This document shows, piece by piece, positions 34,801-42,769 of a stretch of 64,000 nucleotides of DNA. Where the stretch lies: the NCBI GenBank assembly GCA_023376005.1, contig CM042152.1, forward strand, positions 78,001,894 to 78,065,893, in the 5' to 3' direction. This DNA comes from Doryteuthis pealeii. Lineage: Eukaryota; Mollusca; Cephalopoda; Myopsida; Loliginidae. Within the stretch, counting starts at the first letter, position 1. Every line of letters begins with the position of its first letter. The translations under genes and the position numbers were made by a program. The notes under the pieces are model-generated. The model was not told the DNA's origin. It saw nothing but the letters and a program-made list of their open reading frames with translations, and did no database searches.

Positions 34801-35002
34801 GGTTGTTTATAGTTGAATAGGATTTTTCTGTTTCAGAATTTTTCTCTTGTTATTTTCATTAGACTATTCTGCTGTTCAGTTGAATTTTGGCATTCATTAA
34901 TTTTTCTTTTTCTTTGCAGAAACTGAAGCAGTTGAAGTGGATGAATCATTGTTTCAAGAAATTGATGACTTAGGTTTGGATGATGAAGAATTAGAAGATT
35001 AA
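17403..35002 (+). CDS. RWDD1: RWDD1 RWD domain-containing protein 1 (DFRP2-type DRG2 partner), seven coding exons
   Basis: RWDD1 family proteins bind and stabilise the translational GTPase DRG2 (known of the family). Joined exons 17403-17475, 22345-22419, 26717-26844, 28607-28750, 31365-31485, 32473-32535 and 34920-35002 give 687 nt, 228 residues. Residues 1 to about 115 form the RWD domain, starting MTNYKEEQKDEIEALEAIYP with the conserved EALEAIYP block and the YPDTFP turn near residue 65. A charged Glu/Lys/Gln helix follows (about 115-145), probably coiled coil. Next comes the block TRVTVETFLAWKTKFDAEM (about 145-165), matching the segment shared by DRG-binding RWDD1 proteins, then VEVDESLFQEIDDLGLDDEE at the C terminus. 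The end is shorter than the human protein (243 residues as I recall): the final Asp/Pro/Ser-rich tail is absent. All introns are GT-AG and no disruption is seen. Confidence 0.95.
17490..18630. other. RWDD1 intron 1, 5' part, no recognised element
   Basis: AT-rich, no clear repeat termini or ORFs; it holds a poly(A) run near 18000. Confidence 0.5.
18637..18757 (-). mobile_element. tRNA-derived SINE, family D
   Basis: On the minus strand an A-box-like GGTGTAATGGTTAGCAAGC and a B-box GAGTTCGATCCTCGC are followed by a tail ending ACCTTGTGTCAGG. Related copies at 50700-50825 (plus) and 52905-53005 (minus). Confidence 0.7.
18999..19176 (-). mobile_element. tRNA-derived SINE, family A
   Basis: Reverse complement of the family body, with TTTACCGCACAGATC and GAGTTGGTGAGGGCCGGTAT; the head stops within the A-box region. 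Confidence 0.75.
19404..19525 (-). repeat. Dispersed repeat B, 5' fragment
   Basis: Complement of the CTGGGAGCAATGGTGATGAA and GGGACCCTAACAGGTACTAC blocks. Confidence 0.6.
19597..20812 (+). pseudogene. Ty1/copia retrotransposon reverse transcriptase, decayed
   Basis: Copia-type polymerase in at least three frames. The first block (about 19770-20026) reads AMKSQDLQQWALAMQNEY, then a GSRWFYDLKYNENGTCKYKA stretch and RFVAKGFSQIYGEDYLDTFS, the typical N-terminal RT core. After a stop at 20026 the frame shifts; 20260-20400 gives the catalytic WVDDILIA form of the YVDD box. 20412-20577 gives MTDLGRLSGFLGIQFE, and 20600-20790 gives EIVGSLIYIMMATQPDISYI. No RNase H or LTR could be placed with certainty. 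It lies in RWDD1 intron 1 on the sense strand and is non-functional. Confidence 0.9.
20893..21325 (-). repeat. Dispersed repeat B
   Basis: Starts inside the element and ends with the conserved CATTAAATGACCCACAGAGG domain at 21286. It abuts the 3' end of the copia remnant. Confidence 0.7.
21530..22130. other. RWDD1 intron 1 stretch, no recognised element
   Basis: An ORF on the minus strand at 21595-21966 has no recognisable domain. Blocks like CAGTGGAACAGTTTC and TAGAAACACACTGACTC echo 6450-6720, so this is probably another dispersed repeat. Confidence 0.45.
22142..22300 (+). repeat. (TA)n plus short dispersed repeat fragment
   Basis: After (TA)n at 22142-22171, the block ACCCATAGCTGGGACCAC resembles part of the SINE at 44866-45050. 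Confidence 0.45.
22345..22419 (+). CDS. RWDD1: RWDD1 exon 2 (residues 25-50)
   Basis: Preceded by TTTGCAG at 22338-22344 and followed by the GTAAGA donor at 22420. Encodes VLETEPNYVFVIEVAPQG then IEDTERM. Phase 1 at both ends. Confidence 0.92.
23004..23188 (+). mobile_element. 5S rRNA-derived SINE (SINE3 type)
   Basis: 23004-23117 aligns over its whole length with animal 5S rRNA: CTGTTAGATCACCAAAGTTA aligns with CGTCTGATCTCGGAAGCTA, then AGCAATG, GTTCAGTACTTAGATGGGTG and CAGGTACTGTAAG follow in the right order and spacing. The internal promoter box regions are included. It is joined to the shared tail domain CATTAAATGACCCAAAAAGG (23144-23163) and GATATGCCATAAAAC. It is too diverged to be a functional 5S gene. 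Confidence 0.8.
24655..25130 (-). repeat. Dispersed repeat B, near full length
   Basis: Complement of the full set of blocks, from CACCTCTACAGAGGGGTAAG to AGGTACTACCACT; it lacks only the outer domain. Confidence 0.7.
25180..26640. other. RWDD1 intron 2 stretch with two small tandem duplications
   Basis: 25813-25880 and 25907-25975 repeat TAGTATTTCGTATACAGATA and ACTAGCTACTGGCAAAAT. 26271-26354 and 26355-26434 are an 84-bp near-identical direct duplication (TGCGAAATACTATTATTTTT, AAAAGCAAATTCGCTTATTA). No gene seen. Confidence 0.7.
26717..26844 (+). CDS. RWDD1: RWDD1 exon 3 (residues 50-92)
   Basis: Acceptor TTCCAG ends at 26716; donor GTAAGT at 26845. Encodes AMVTIQFSLDDTYPDTFP and on to EHMNTV. 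This is the second half of the RWD fold. Confidence 0.94.
26963..27357. mobile_element. Fold-back (MITE-like) element, family FB1
   Basis: Inverted arms of about 170-180 bp run from GTAATCTGAACATTA at 26963 to its complement ending 27357, with a spacer of about 35 bp near 27150. Inner arms contain AACACAAAAATATCATAAAA and complement. The same terminus recurs at both ends of 33163-33866. Confidence 0.8.
27358..27990 (-). repeat. Dispersed repeat B, two tandem fragments
   Basis: Two minus-strand fragments (about 27358-27575 and 27690-27990) both end with the GACCC/GGGTTGACAT tail domain; the second runs into (CCAA)n at about 27972-27995. Confidence 0.6.
28150..28540. mobile_element. Fold-back element sharing termini with the composite elements
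   Basis: Inverted arms meet at about 28335 (ATTACCCATGAATTCAATTG against its complement). The outer ends carry AAAGATGAGGACAACAGTCC and its complement, the same terminal block as in 14189-14722 and 14941-15404, plus CCTCATCTCAT beyond the right end. The hammerhead-like core is present only as a mutated remnant (about 28440-28480). Confidence 0.7.
28607..28750 (+). CDS. RWDD1: RWDD1 exon 4 (residues 93-140)
   Basis: Acceptor TACAG ends at 28606; donor GTGTGT at 28751. Encodes AQETLGMVMVFTIVSAVQEK, then a Gln/Glu/Lys-rich helix. The donor abuts a (GT)n-containing region, so its use depends on the first GTGTGT; phase and the next exon support this boundary. Confidence 0.92.
28775..28857 (+). 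repeat. (CT)n/(GT)n microsatellite just after RWDD1 exon 4
   Basis: (CT)n at about 28790-28804 and (GT)n at about 28821-28855, within 25-105 nt of the exon 4 donor. Confidence 0.9.
29059..29509. mobile_element. hAT-type MITE with target duplication
   Basis: Ends CAGGGGTTCTCAAACTTTTA and, inverted, CACTTTGAGAAACCCTTG, the hallmark of hAT short elements. It is flanked by GGTTAAAT (29051-29058) and GTTAAATA (from 29510), an 8-bp-type duplication. Removing it restores the block GGTTAAATAGA of dispersed repeat B, so the insertion into an older repeat is clear. No transposase. Confidence 0.88.
29640..30080. other. RWDD1 intron 4 stretch, no recognised element
   Basis: Ordinary AT-rich sequence, no gene seen. 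Confidence 0.5.
30290..30674 (+). repeat. Dispersed repeat H (copies at 38015-38443, 38545-38760, 49736-50030)
   Basis: Shares AATGTAAATCCTGATTATCT, AAATAATGGACCATTCCGTT and GAAAGATAGAGAGAGGGGG with 38015-38443 and ends in CTAG followed by T at 30675. Possibly another Helitron-like family; its hairpin is not clear. Confidence 0.55.
30773..31295 (+). mobile_element. Helitron-like non-autonomous element, AT-rich
   Basis: Begins A|TCTTATTATAATGGAGATT (30773) and ends GCTAG|T (31292-31295). 5' end carries GTCTGTCTGTAATCG. The hairpin seen upstream of CTAG in the 3229-4136 copy is degraded here. 523 bp, no ORF. A reverse-oriented fragment lies at about 30055-30290. Confidence 0.6.
31365..31485 (+). 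CDS. RWDD1: RWDD1 exon 5 (residues 141-181)
   Basis: Acceptor TTTTCAG ends at 31364; GTCAGT donor at 31486. Encodes KIFEGTRVTVETFLAWKTKF and on to SSSKLT. This carries the most conserved part outside the RWD domain. Confidence 0.94.
32095..32350 (-). repeat. Dispersed repeat B, 5' fragment
   Basis: Same blocks as the other 5' fragments, with the tail domain at 32305-32343. Lies upstream of exon 6. Confidence 0.6.
32473..32535 (+). CDS. RWDD1: RWDD1 exon 6 (residues 181-202)
   Basis: Acceptor TTTTCAG ends at 32472; GTACGT donor at 32536. Encodes GKELFLQDSSMIVSDMQFLQ then G, matching the GKxLFxxD...SDxQFL block of the family. A tRNA-headed SINE starts only about 60 bp downstream, in the intron. 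Confidence 0.92.
32597..32870 (+). mobile_element. tRNA-derived SINE, family A
   Basis: Diverged head TTTAGCTGAGTCGTTACAAC, then the family body with GGTAGGTGTGGCACTCCAC and GATACCGACAATAAGCCA. Confidence 0.75.
33163..33866. mobile_element. Inverted-repeat DNA transposon-like element, family FB1
   Basis: Terminal inverted repeats of about 50 bp (GTAATCTGAACATTAGCTAC at 33163; complement ends 33866). An inner perfect-looking inverted repeat lies at about 33219-33372 around AAAGGACATGTTTTTCATTT and its complement. No transposase ORF. Confidence 0.75.
34136..34423 (-). mobile_element. tRNA-derived SINE, family C
   Basis: From TATATTTACCAACCCCTCCG to TTAACCATTACACCACACGC; the head sits at the high-coordinate end. 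Near full length. Confidence 0.8.
34920..35002 (+). CDS. RWDD1: RWDD1 exon 7 and stop (residues 202-228)
   Basis: Acceptor TTTGCAG ends at 34919. Encodes ETEAVEVDESLFQEIDDLGL then DDEELED and TAA at 35000-35002. The VDESLFQE(I/M)DDL block is conserved. Confidence 0.95.
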
Positions 35003-35041
35003 AAATAACTAAGAGTTTTTTTCTTTTGTTTTGGATTGTTT

Positions 35042-35047
35042 AATAAA
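35042..35047 (+). promoter_or_regulatory. RWDD1: Poly(A) signal AATAAA of RWDD1
   Basis: AATAAA lies 40 nt after the stop codon, in a T-rich context with a further T-rich/GT-rich stretch downstream. It would give a very short 3' UTR. Confidence 0.7.
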
Positions 35048-35099
35048 TATGAGTTTTTATACAAAACGTCTTTTTCAATTTCTGTTACTAATGTAAAAT

Positions 35100-35755
35100 A
35101 ATAATGAGACACAGTGTGTGACGTCAGCAGTGGGTTGACGTGGTATGAATGTGGAAAAATTGAAAAGTGCAATATGGAAAGTAACCAGAATAAAAATGAC
35201 CTGTGAATAACTGACCTTGGTTTCTAATTGGACAGAATAAAACAAGAGTGGGAGTAAGAGAAGTAGGGGAAAAAGTTGAGTCTTACTGAAGGGACGGATG
35301 GGGAGAGTCTGGGCTGAGTGTCAGAACAGGACAGATGGAAGATGTGGTCTGTCCTCTGAGGGCATTTACTGGGTCAACATGAAAGAAAGGGCTCAGAAAA
35401 AAAGAACAGCATCAAGTCTTGTGTTCGTTAATTAAAAACTAAGCAATGACGGAAGATAAGACATCTCAAGTGGTTTCAGACCCAAAGATTAGAGAATGGT
35501 AGCCTAGTGACAATCCAAATACTCAAATGTCCGGCAGTAGCAAAGACAAGAAGATCATAAAATAAGATAATTATGCTTATGTAACTAATTTGGTATGATG
35601 ACTTAATATCAGAATCAGTTTTAGAACCATGAAATAACAAATTCTCCTCTGAGTTTGAGAGATAAGAGCTTTTGCATTTCACTACACATCCTCCACACAG
35701 CAACAACATCACTTTGCAGCATACAACACCTTAAACTGGGCACTGTAATGTCACA
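35100..35755. other. Flank downstream of RWDD1, no recognised element
   Basis: More GC-balanced than the surroundings (about 35190-35420) but without an ORF I can identify. A 78-codon minus-strand ORF at 35476-35712 is unremarkable. Confidence 0.5.
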
Positions 35756-35756
35756 C

Positions 35757-36050
35757 TAAGCTAATACAGAAGTTGTGTCTTGTGAGACCGCTGGTTCAAG
35801 CCCAGGTAAAGGCCAAAGTGGAGTGTTGCAAATCATGGAATAGTTCAGCCACCAGGATTCCGACCTTAAGCATCATGGCTTGACACACACAGCCAACAAG
35901 TGGCTCCATTGAGTGAGGGTCTTAACCCCTGTACAGAGGTGCAGTCGGTGTATTCTACATCCACAGTTGAGAGGTTATTATTTACATCAGATTGATTGGT
36001 TTTATTTATTGGCATGTCAACCTGCATTGGGTTATTTTATGCCTTTCACA
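35757..36050 (+). repeat. tRNA-like fragment joined to dispersed repeat B
   Basis: B-box-like GGTTCAAGCCC near 35791 runs straight into the repeat B 3' block (CAAAGTGGAGTGTTGCAAAT), then the tail domain at 36012-36044. Confidence 0.5.
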
Positions 36051-36887
36051 ACTTCAACAGTTGGCATAGAAGCCAGGGACACTATTTTAGTATCTCTGTG
36101 GGAGGAGCAATTTGGAAAACTAGGAGAGTCAAATGTGAGAATAACTTACTCGTTTAAATTATTACTACTCCAAAGCCAGAGCTGATTACTGTCCGTTATT
36201 TGACACCTGCCGCCGCCACCAAACCAGCAGTCGAGAGAAATCTCTGTTTAATAAATAATTATTAAATCTCTTAGTTAATAACAACCCCTGACTCCTCCAC
36301 TTCCATTTCAGTTCTGTCATGGTAAAAATTATCAATAGGGTTTTTTTTTTTGTTAATCTAACGACCAAAGAAGTATAAAAAAAACTTACTTTATTTTCAA
36401 AACTTTTTTCACTTCAGTTTTGCTTGTCAATTAAAATTATGATGAAGTAAGAAGAAAGGGATTATTTTTGATATTACATAAAAACAAATGATTTTCAGCC
36501 CCCCCTCCCCCCACACAACTTAGCTTCTCAACACTTTAGCTATTAATAGAATTTCAAGAATCAGGTCCATTTAAATTATATTTGGTCAAACTTTCCCTTT
36601 CTTAGAAATCTTACAAAATAATTTTAATAATTTAAAAAAATTCTATTTTAAAAAATAAATTAATTCGCTTTGTAAACTCACTTCTTTTCTGATCAATTAT
36701 CTACCCAGAGCTCAATGGGTGACCATTTCTAGTATATCCATGATTGTGATATGTGTGTTCAAGGGAAAATAACGGGAAAACAAGATTCCAGCAAAATACA
36801 CAAAAAAAAACAAAAAAAAAACAGCAGTAAAAATATTATCACTTTTACAGGACTAATTGAGCCTCCAGGAAAAGAAAATTACACGTA

Positions 36888-37343
36888 CTAGCAAAAATAT
36901 GAATTAGAAAAACTAATGAAATTGAATAAGAACTCAAAAAGATTACATTTATTTTAATTTTATTCTAATTGATTTCAATATAAAAATTCTACATAGGATT
37001 GCTTTTAATACGTTTCAGAATAAAACAATAATATTAATCAATAACTCCAAATGATTATTTATTAAACACGGTTTTGTTAATTTAGCAAATTATTCACATT
37101 ATGTAAACATTTATTTCTTAATGATATATAACACACATTGCAGGAGTTTTAGCACATTAATAATATGGGCTGTTTTGAGGCAAATCTATATAAGCTAGAC
37201 TTTTTATAAAGACTGTGTTAATAAGGTGCTACTAATTAATAACCATTGAGAATATAACGTAAATAACTAAGGGAAGTGTGACGTTAGTGGTGACATAATT
37301 TCGGTTACATTTAGACAGACACAATCTCCTTCCATTATAATAT
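36888..37343 (-). mobile_element. Helitron-like element, AT-rich copy
   Basis: CTAG at 36888-36891 starts the plus-strand reading; the complement of the AATGGAGATT-type end is at about 37322-37340. Internal sequence matches 30773-31295. Confidence 0.5.
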
Positions 37344-37547
37344 TTAATTCAAGTCTTAAAATGCTTTATTTCTTAAAACATAAGCCTGATACCCTCTAAG
37401 CTACCAAAAAAAAAAAAAAAAAATAAATATAACTGACATCTCTGTTTGGTAATGCAAAATGTCTGCAAAGTGATAATAGATCTGAATTCACGTTCGAAAA
37501 CTTCGAAAACTGTTATGTTTTTACATACTAATAAAATACGGGGCACT

Positions 37548-37805
37548 GATTGAAAATGCAAGACCAGGTTGTTGGAAATTAACAAGGTTTTATTTAACAC
37601 AGGGTAGAGAATGCTTCTACCCTAAAAGTGACTTAACTAGCTCACACGTGTATATGTGCCTCCACTCAGCACGAACCCTAATACAAAAATGTCATGGCAG
37701 AAACCCCACTTCGGGGTTCCCACAATGCAACCTTCAAGGGAGGCAACTGTACCCTACTGATCAAGGGGAGTAACTCTAGAATTTTGTTAGGTCTGGGACC
37801 TAACA
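37548..37805 (-). repeat. LTR-like dispersed repeat with terminal hairpin, copy 2
   Basis: Ends in a 9-bp-stem hairpin (TGTTAGGTC, TGG, GACCTAACA; 37785-37805). Matches 11222-11453. A copia integrase fragment begins directly beside it, but whether the two belong together is unknown. Confidence 0.5.
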
Positions 37806-37811
37806 AAGTTA

Positions 37812-38010
37812 TTTATAGTCAATCGTATTAAACACGAGAGATCATCGCAATATTGTCCACACCAAAATGGAACTGTTGAAAGATCTTGGAGGACCCTATT
37901 TGCAGTAGCGAGGAGTCCACTTATTGAATCTAAATTGACCCCCCCCCCAAAAAAAAAAAAAATAAATTTGTGGGTTTATGCAATCCCTACAGGAGCCTAT
38001 ATATAAATTA
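37812..38010 (+). pseudogene. Ty1/copia integrase fragment
   Basis: Frame from about 37818 reads VNRIKHERSSQYCPHQNG and then TVERSWRTLFAVARSPLIES, the end of the copia integrase core with the PHQNG-x-ER signature. After a C/A homopolymer run (about 37940-37962) another frame gives WVYAIPTGAYI, the W.yAv..aAY block. No open reading frame remains. Confidence 0.8.
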
Positions 38011-38014
38011 ATAT

Positions 38015-38760
38015 AGTTGTTCCTTAATCTTCCGACCGTTATCATCTTGCAACACCCTCTGGTTAAAAATCAAATCGTCCAAGATGAAAAAAATGTAAAT
38101 CCTGGTTATCTGGAGTTGATTATCCACTGAATCCTTATTTCTTATAAGTGTCACCACCTCAGCTAAATGGACCATTCGGTTTTTATTATAAAGGAAGAAA
38201 AAGGGCAGGCTACACAGAAAAATATAATAAGAAAGACAGCAGGGGAAAGATAGAGAGAGGGGGCGATACCACTTTTCTGTTTCAATCGAACATAATGGAA
38301 ACAAGGAAAGAAAGAAAAATGAGAAAGGGTTAAATCAAGATTATTATACTTTTTACATATTGAAATATAATGTAATAGCTCTTAAGTAAACATATCGAAC
38401 GTAGTAATTAAAATATCATAATACCATTCACAGGTCGTGCTAGGATAAGGAATTGTTGTTATAATAAGCATAGTAAAAAATAGATTAAAAACTTGTTTAA
38501 GAGTTTCACAGATTTGAAATAGAATTTATGCAAAATGCACATGTTTTGTTACTCTTATGTTTCCGTGTAGCAAACGGAATGGTCCATTGTTTAGCTGAGG
38601 TGACGACACTGATAAGAAATAAGAATTTGGCGGATAAGCGACATCAAATAATCAGGATTTACATTTTTGAATTTTATCTTGGACGATTTGAACGGTCTGA
38701 TTTTTAACCAGAGAGTGTTGAAAATGATAACGGTCGGAAGATTAAGGAACACGAGTATTA
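38015..38760. repeat. Two inverted copies of dispersed repeat H
   Basis: 38015-38443 (plus) and 38545-38760 (minus) share TTAATCTTCCGACCGTTATC and its complement; the arms are separated by about 100 bp and form a large inverted repeat. Confidence 0.65.
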
Positions 38761-38837
38761 ATATACAGATACTTTTTTTTTTTATATCTAATCAGTAAAA
38801 TTTATTTATTCAGTATTTTTACGTTAACAAAAAAACA

Positions 38838-39098
38838 GCAGGATGTGACACAAGGTTAAACATTTTAAGAGGAATATAACAGGTTTGAATCCAGAGTTTT
38901 CCTTCTCTGAGACTGGTTGCCATACCAACGTTAAAGAGCCAAGTCTGCCCTAGTATTTACCCATAGCTGGGGGGAGAATAGTTGGATGCATACTTTTTCC
39001 GAGGGTATTAACGCTATGTGAAATGCAAACAGCCTCGCCAGGATTTGAACACGGGTCGCATTTTCTACAACGATAACCCTTCCACTACGTACCTGCAC
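38838..39098 (-). mobile_element. tRNA-derived SINE, family C
   Basis: AGGATGTGACACAAGG to the head region at about 39070-39098; further family C head fragments at 39780-39849 and 39995-40095. Confidence 0.75.
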
Positions 39099-39139
39099 CT
39101 GAAGTTGATGCCAATATACTCATAAGAAAGCCATCGACT

Positions 39140-39140
39140 G

Positions 39141-39192
<52 letters not shown>
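39140..39192. repeat. (TA)n microsatellite
   Basis: About 26 uninterrupted TA units. Confidence 0.95.
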
Positions 39193-39195
<3 letters not shown>

Positions 39196-40624
39196 GTCCA
39201 AGAGTATTAGCGTTACGTGAAAAATACCTATTCGCTTACAAATCATATACAAAAATCAAGATTTGACATTAAACAGTAGGGTAGATCGATTTTAGAACTG
39301 TAACGTCTCCCATATGGCAAAAGTTGCAAATTATCATAAAGAATTACTACATAAAATATTTTTCTTCAAAACTTTGCCTTCATTTGAGAAAATAGATTTC
39401 AATATTTTAAAATATTATAACTGTTACAGCTAATTATTAGATAAAAATCAGCATATCGGAGGTGTCGGTGATGATGGGAAGGATATTTTCAATTTGAATT
39501 CTAGTTATAACTTATTCGTTTCATCTTAGTAAAATAAAATGACAACCTTTTCTGATTTAAATATTGAAATTGTTAAATTTTCTAATTTCTGCGCCAAATG
39601 TTTCGAAAACGCGGATTTAGTGCATTTTAACTGACAATCTTTGATGCTATTTCCTCAAACAATGGTACAAGAAAAGATCGAGTTTTTGGTATCAGTATTT
39701 GATATGCCAAACATGATAGAATTTGATATTAAAAAAAAGGAAAAAAAGTGAAAAATCAACCTGCCCTACAAGGGTTAATATGCCATTATTCGAACTCGGG
39801 TGGCCGAGTCCATTTCCTACAACGATAACCATTACACATTGAGCGCCTAAATTATTTCTTCCAGTTTATAAAACCAAAAAAAACCAAACAAAAAATTACC
39901 TACAAACTATTCACTTACAAATCATAAATACAAAAATCAAGATTTGGCATCAAATAGCCCACACGGGGTTGATATGCACTTAAAAATATCCTGCCAAAAG
40001 AGTATTAGCACAATATGAAATACAAACAGGATCGTCCAGGATTTGATCTCGGTTTGCCGTGTCCATTTTCAACAACAATAAATATTACATGACGAACGGT
40101 ACAAATCAATGTATAACAAGGATCTTTGAAATCGGTTTGCTAAAAGATCAGAGTACGGTTTGTAGAGACACCGACAAGGAACCCACAATACTGTCAGTTC
40201 GTCCATCCACTTGGGGGATTCATACCTGTGTTGTTCAGGTGTGTTGAATCTGTCTTGCGTATTTGCTTGTAATTCAACCGACCATGTTTTTTTTGGGTTC
40301 TTTTTCTTTTCATTTTTTTTCTTTTCCCTTTTTAGTTGATTTTTATTAGTATTCATTTCTTTCTTTTCTGTTCTTCCTTATTTACCCAAGTGCGCCGTTT
40401 CTCGTTTACCGTTGTCTGTCAAAAGTGTCCTTGCTTTTTTTTTCTCACTCTGCTACAAGTTACCGATCGCTTCAGCACCCTCACACCCTCCCCCACTAGC
40501 GATGGAGTGCAGATATGTGACTCTACCAATGTACACCGGGATGACTTCACAAATTCGATTGACTTCAGGTGTCATGTGTAATTTGGTGTGTGCGAGCAAA
40601 CACAGACATATCCACATATATAAA

Positions 40625-40626
<2 letters not shown>

Positions 40627-40672
<46 letters not shown>
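40627..40672. repeat. (TA)n beside hammerhead ribozyme
   Basis: About 22 TA units directly abutting the stem I end of the ribozyme motif. Confidence 0.9.
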
Positions 40673-40676
<4 letters not shown>

Positions 40677-40730
40677 AATCTGCAGACGCGCGTTTCGGGG
40701 TTTCACCCCTCATCAGTACAGCTAGACTTA
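40671..40730 (-). ncRNA. Hammerhead ribozyme, complete, Penelope-type
   Basis: Minus strand, in order: outer stem I strand AAGT, loop CTAGC, inner stem I TGTA, core CTGATGA, stem II (GGGG/CCCC with short loop), GAAA, minimal stem III (A-C, loop GCGC, G-U), cleavage triplet GTC, inner stem I TGCA, loop GATT, outer stem I ACTT. Every element required for a type I hammerhead is present and paired. The very short stem III is typical of motifs in Penelope-like element ends. Predicted cut after the C that pairs with 40685. Confidence 0.85.
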
Positions 40731-40765
40731 TTTTTCAGCAGCTACCTCTGGTCGGGATATATATA

Positions 40766-42334
40766 TATAATGGAGATTGTGTGTTTTTCTGTCTGTAACT
40801 GAAACTATATCACTACCCAAGTCACAATTCCCTTAGTTATTTACATCACATTCTCCATGATTTTATTTATATTTAAACATCAATTATTAATAAAATTGCT
40901 TTATATTATTAAAACTGTTGACCATATCTACGTACTAGATATTTACCACGTACCCCACGTGTACAGGTTAGGCAGAAGGCACTATTAATGTGGGATCACC
41001 CACGAACCGAAGCTCATGGGTGGTGGGTCAAAAAATGCGTTGATCCCGTCGGCATTCCCCCTCAAGGGGGCGCCTCAGACACTGGGCAATAAACCCAGTC
41101 CTGTCCCTTTAAATCAAGGGGGCATGCGTGAGGGGATGGCCCCCAGGGATCAACGATGTCAGCTTGTAAGGTCTAGGACCGAAGCCACTGGACCCCGGTT
41201 GAAACCAGAGTATTTGCCTCTCATCTCACTTATGAGCGCTGGACACAAGGTCTCGTTTTAACGTGGGCGCACAAAAATTGCGTCGATCCCGCTTCAAGGG
41301 GGCGCCTCAGGCGCTGGGCAATAAACCCAACACTGCCCTTTTAAATCAAAGGGACAGGTGTTGCCTGGGGGATAGCCCACTGGGATCGACGCTCTTAACT
41401 TGTAAGATCCAGGGCCGAAGCCATTGGAACCTCCACGTTGGGCGAGTCTACATGATATTTTCCACGTACCCCACTTGTACGGGTCAGGCACAAGGCCATA
41501 TTAACGTGGGACCACCCACAAACCGAAGCTGAAAAATTGCGTCGATCCCGTCGGCATTCCCCCTCAAGGCCTGCCCCTGCCCCTTTAAATCTAGGGGGCA
41601 GGTGTTGCCTGGGGGGATGGCCCCCTGGGATCGACGCCGTTAATTATAGCAATCCCCACCCGTTGGGCGGGGCTGCATACTAATAACCTGCAATTGCATT
41701 TATATATACAACAAAATAGCGGTTTACAGTGTGAGTGGGAAGGCTAATTTGCATATTGATATTAAACATTTGATTTTAATAAATATATGCTTAGTATTAT
41801 ATATTTAGTACTAGCAGTAACTTACCTAGTAACTTACCCACCTACCTACTCCCCCTTCTATAAAACACTTGTATGATCCTAATAATTCAATAAAAGCAGA
41901 AGAATCTGAGTTCAACACTACAGCAAAATATACTACAGATTTTTGTCTGGGTTTTGTTCTTTCATTCCTTATTTTACCTCATTCAGTCGGATTCATTCCA
42001 ATCCCCTTTTCCTCATGCTTTGTACTATTGATTTTTAAATGTTTAGTTTTTATCTTAATGAATATGTGAAAAAATCTCAGGGATAAATCTTTAAAAATCC
42101 ATTCATAAGAAGACATAACTGCAATTTCATTATTTACTTTCTATTTTAACTAAATGATTAAATTAGGAAAATTTAGCAATGAAAGACGAGAGAGATGGAA
42201 AAGTAAGTTTCAGTTGTTCTATTTTTCGATTATACTCCCCTCTGCATTCTTATTTAGTTTCATTAGCATTTCTAATTTATTTTATTATATCAAAACTTAA
42301 ATAGTTGCAGCCGGTGAGAGCATATATTTGCTAG
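40766..42334 (+). mobile_element. Helitron-like element with three GC-rich internal units
   Basis: 5' end AATGGAGATTGTGTG and CTGTCTGTAACTG as in the other copies, but the initial TC is replaced by (TA)n. 3' end CATATATTTGCTAG|T at 42331-42334. The AT-rich arms match 3229-4136; the middle holds the expanded GC-rich units. Confidence 0.55.
40960..41690 (+). repeat. GC-rich tandem units within the Helitron-like element
   Basis: Three diverged units of about 190-260 bp start near 40960, 41250 and 41490. Each has TTGCCTGGGG or equivalent, a GGGATCGACG block and CCCCTCAAGG(G)GGCGCCTC. A single unit is present in 3229-4136. GC content stands out sharply from the flanks; ORFs here are composition artefacts. 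Confidence 0.75.
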
Positions 42335-42681
42335 TTATACTAAAGCTGAGTGAATCAATGATTGTTTGCTAAAGGCTTTTTTCCTGTTTAGTTTAATGAT
42401 ACAAAATTCATACTAAAATATTTCTTTTAGGATTGAGTTATGTTTGAAAAAAAATCCATTTAAATTGGTTCTAATTAGTCGCAATTTGGAATTAAGTCCA
42501 AAACTGACTCGTCTCTTACTTTATATTCTGCCTATCACTTTCCTCCTCTCTGGCTGATTACTTCCTCGTTATATATGGTCCGATTTAGCTCAGTGTAAAA
42601 GTGCTCAATAAAAAGAGCTGAATATACGATTAAAAGCGAATGGTTTTAAACTCGAGAAACTTAAGTCGGTCTGTTTTAATA

Positions 42682-42742
<61 letters not shown>
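42682..42742. repeat. (TA)n microsatellite
   Basis: About 30 TA units. Confidence 0.95.
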
Positions 42743-42747
<5 letters not shown>

Positions 42748-42769
42748 CTTTACAGATCACTGCCATCCA

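Noticed and set aside
40453..40713. ORFs with runs of Ile-Tyr
   Set aside because: They translate (TA)n; similar artefacts at 2816, 43477, 44478, 51736, 51808, 56431, 58211, 59002 and 59019.
41016..41532. Proline- and glycine-containing ORFs of 80-90 codons
   Set aside because: They cross GC-rich repeat units, have no conserved frame between units and lack recognisable domains.
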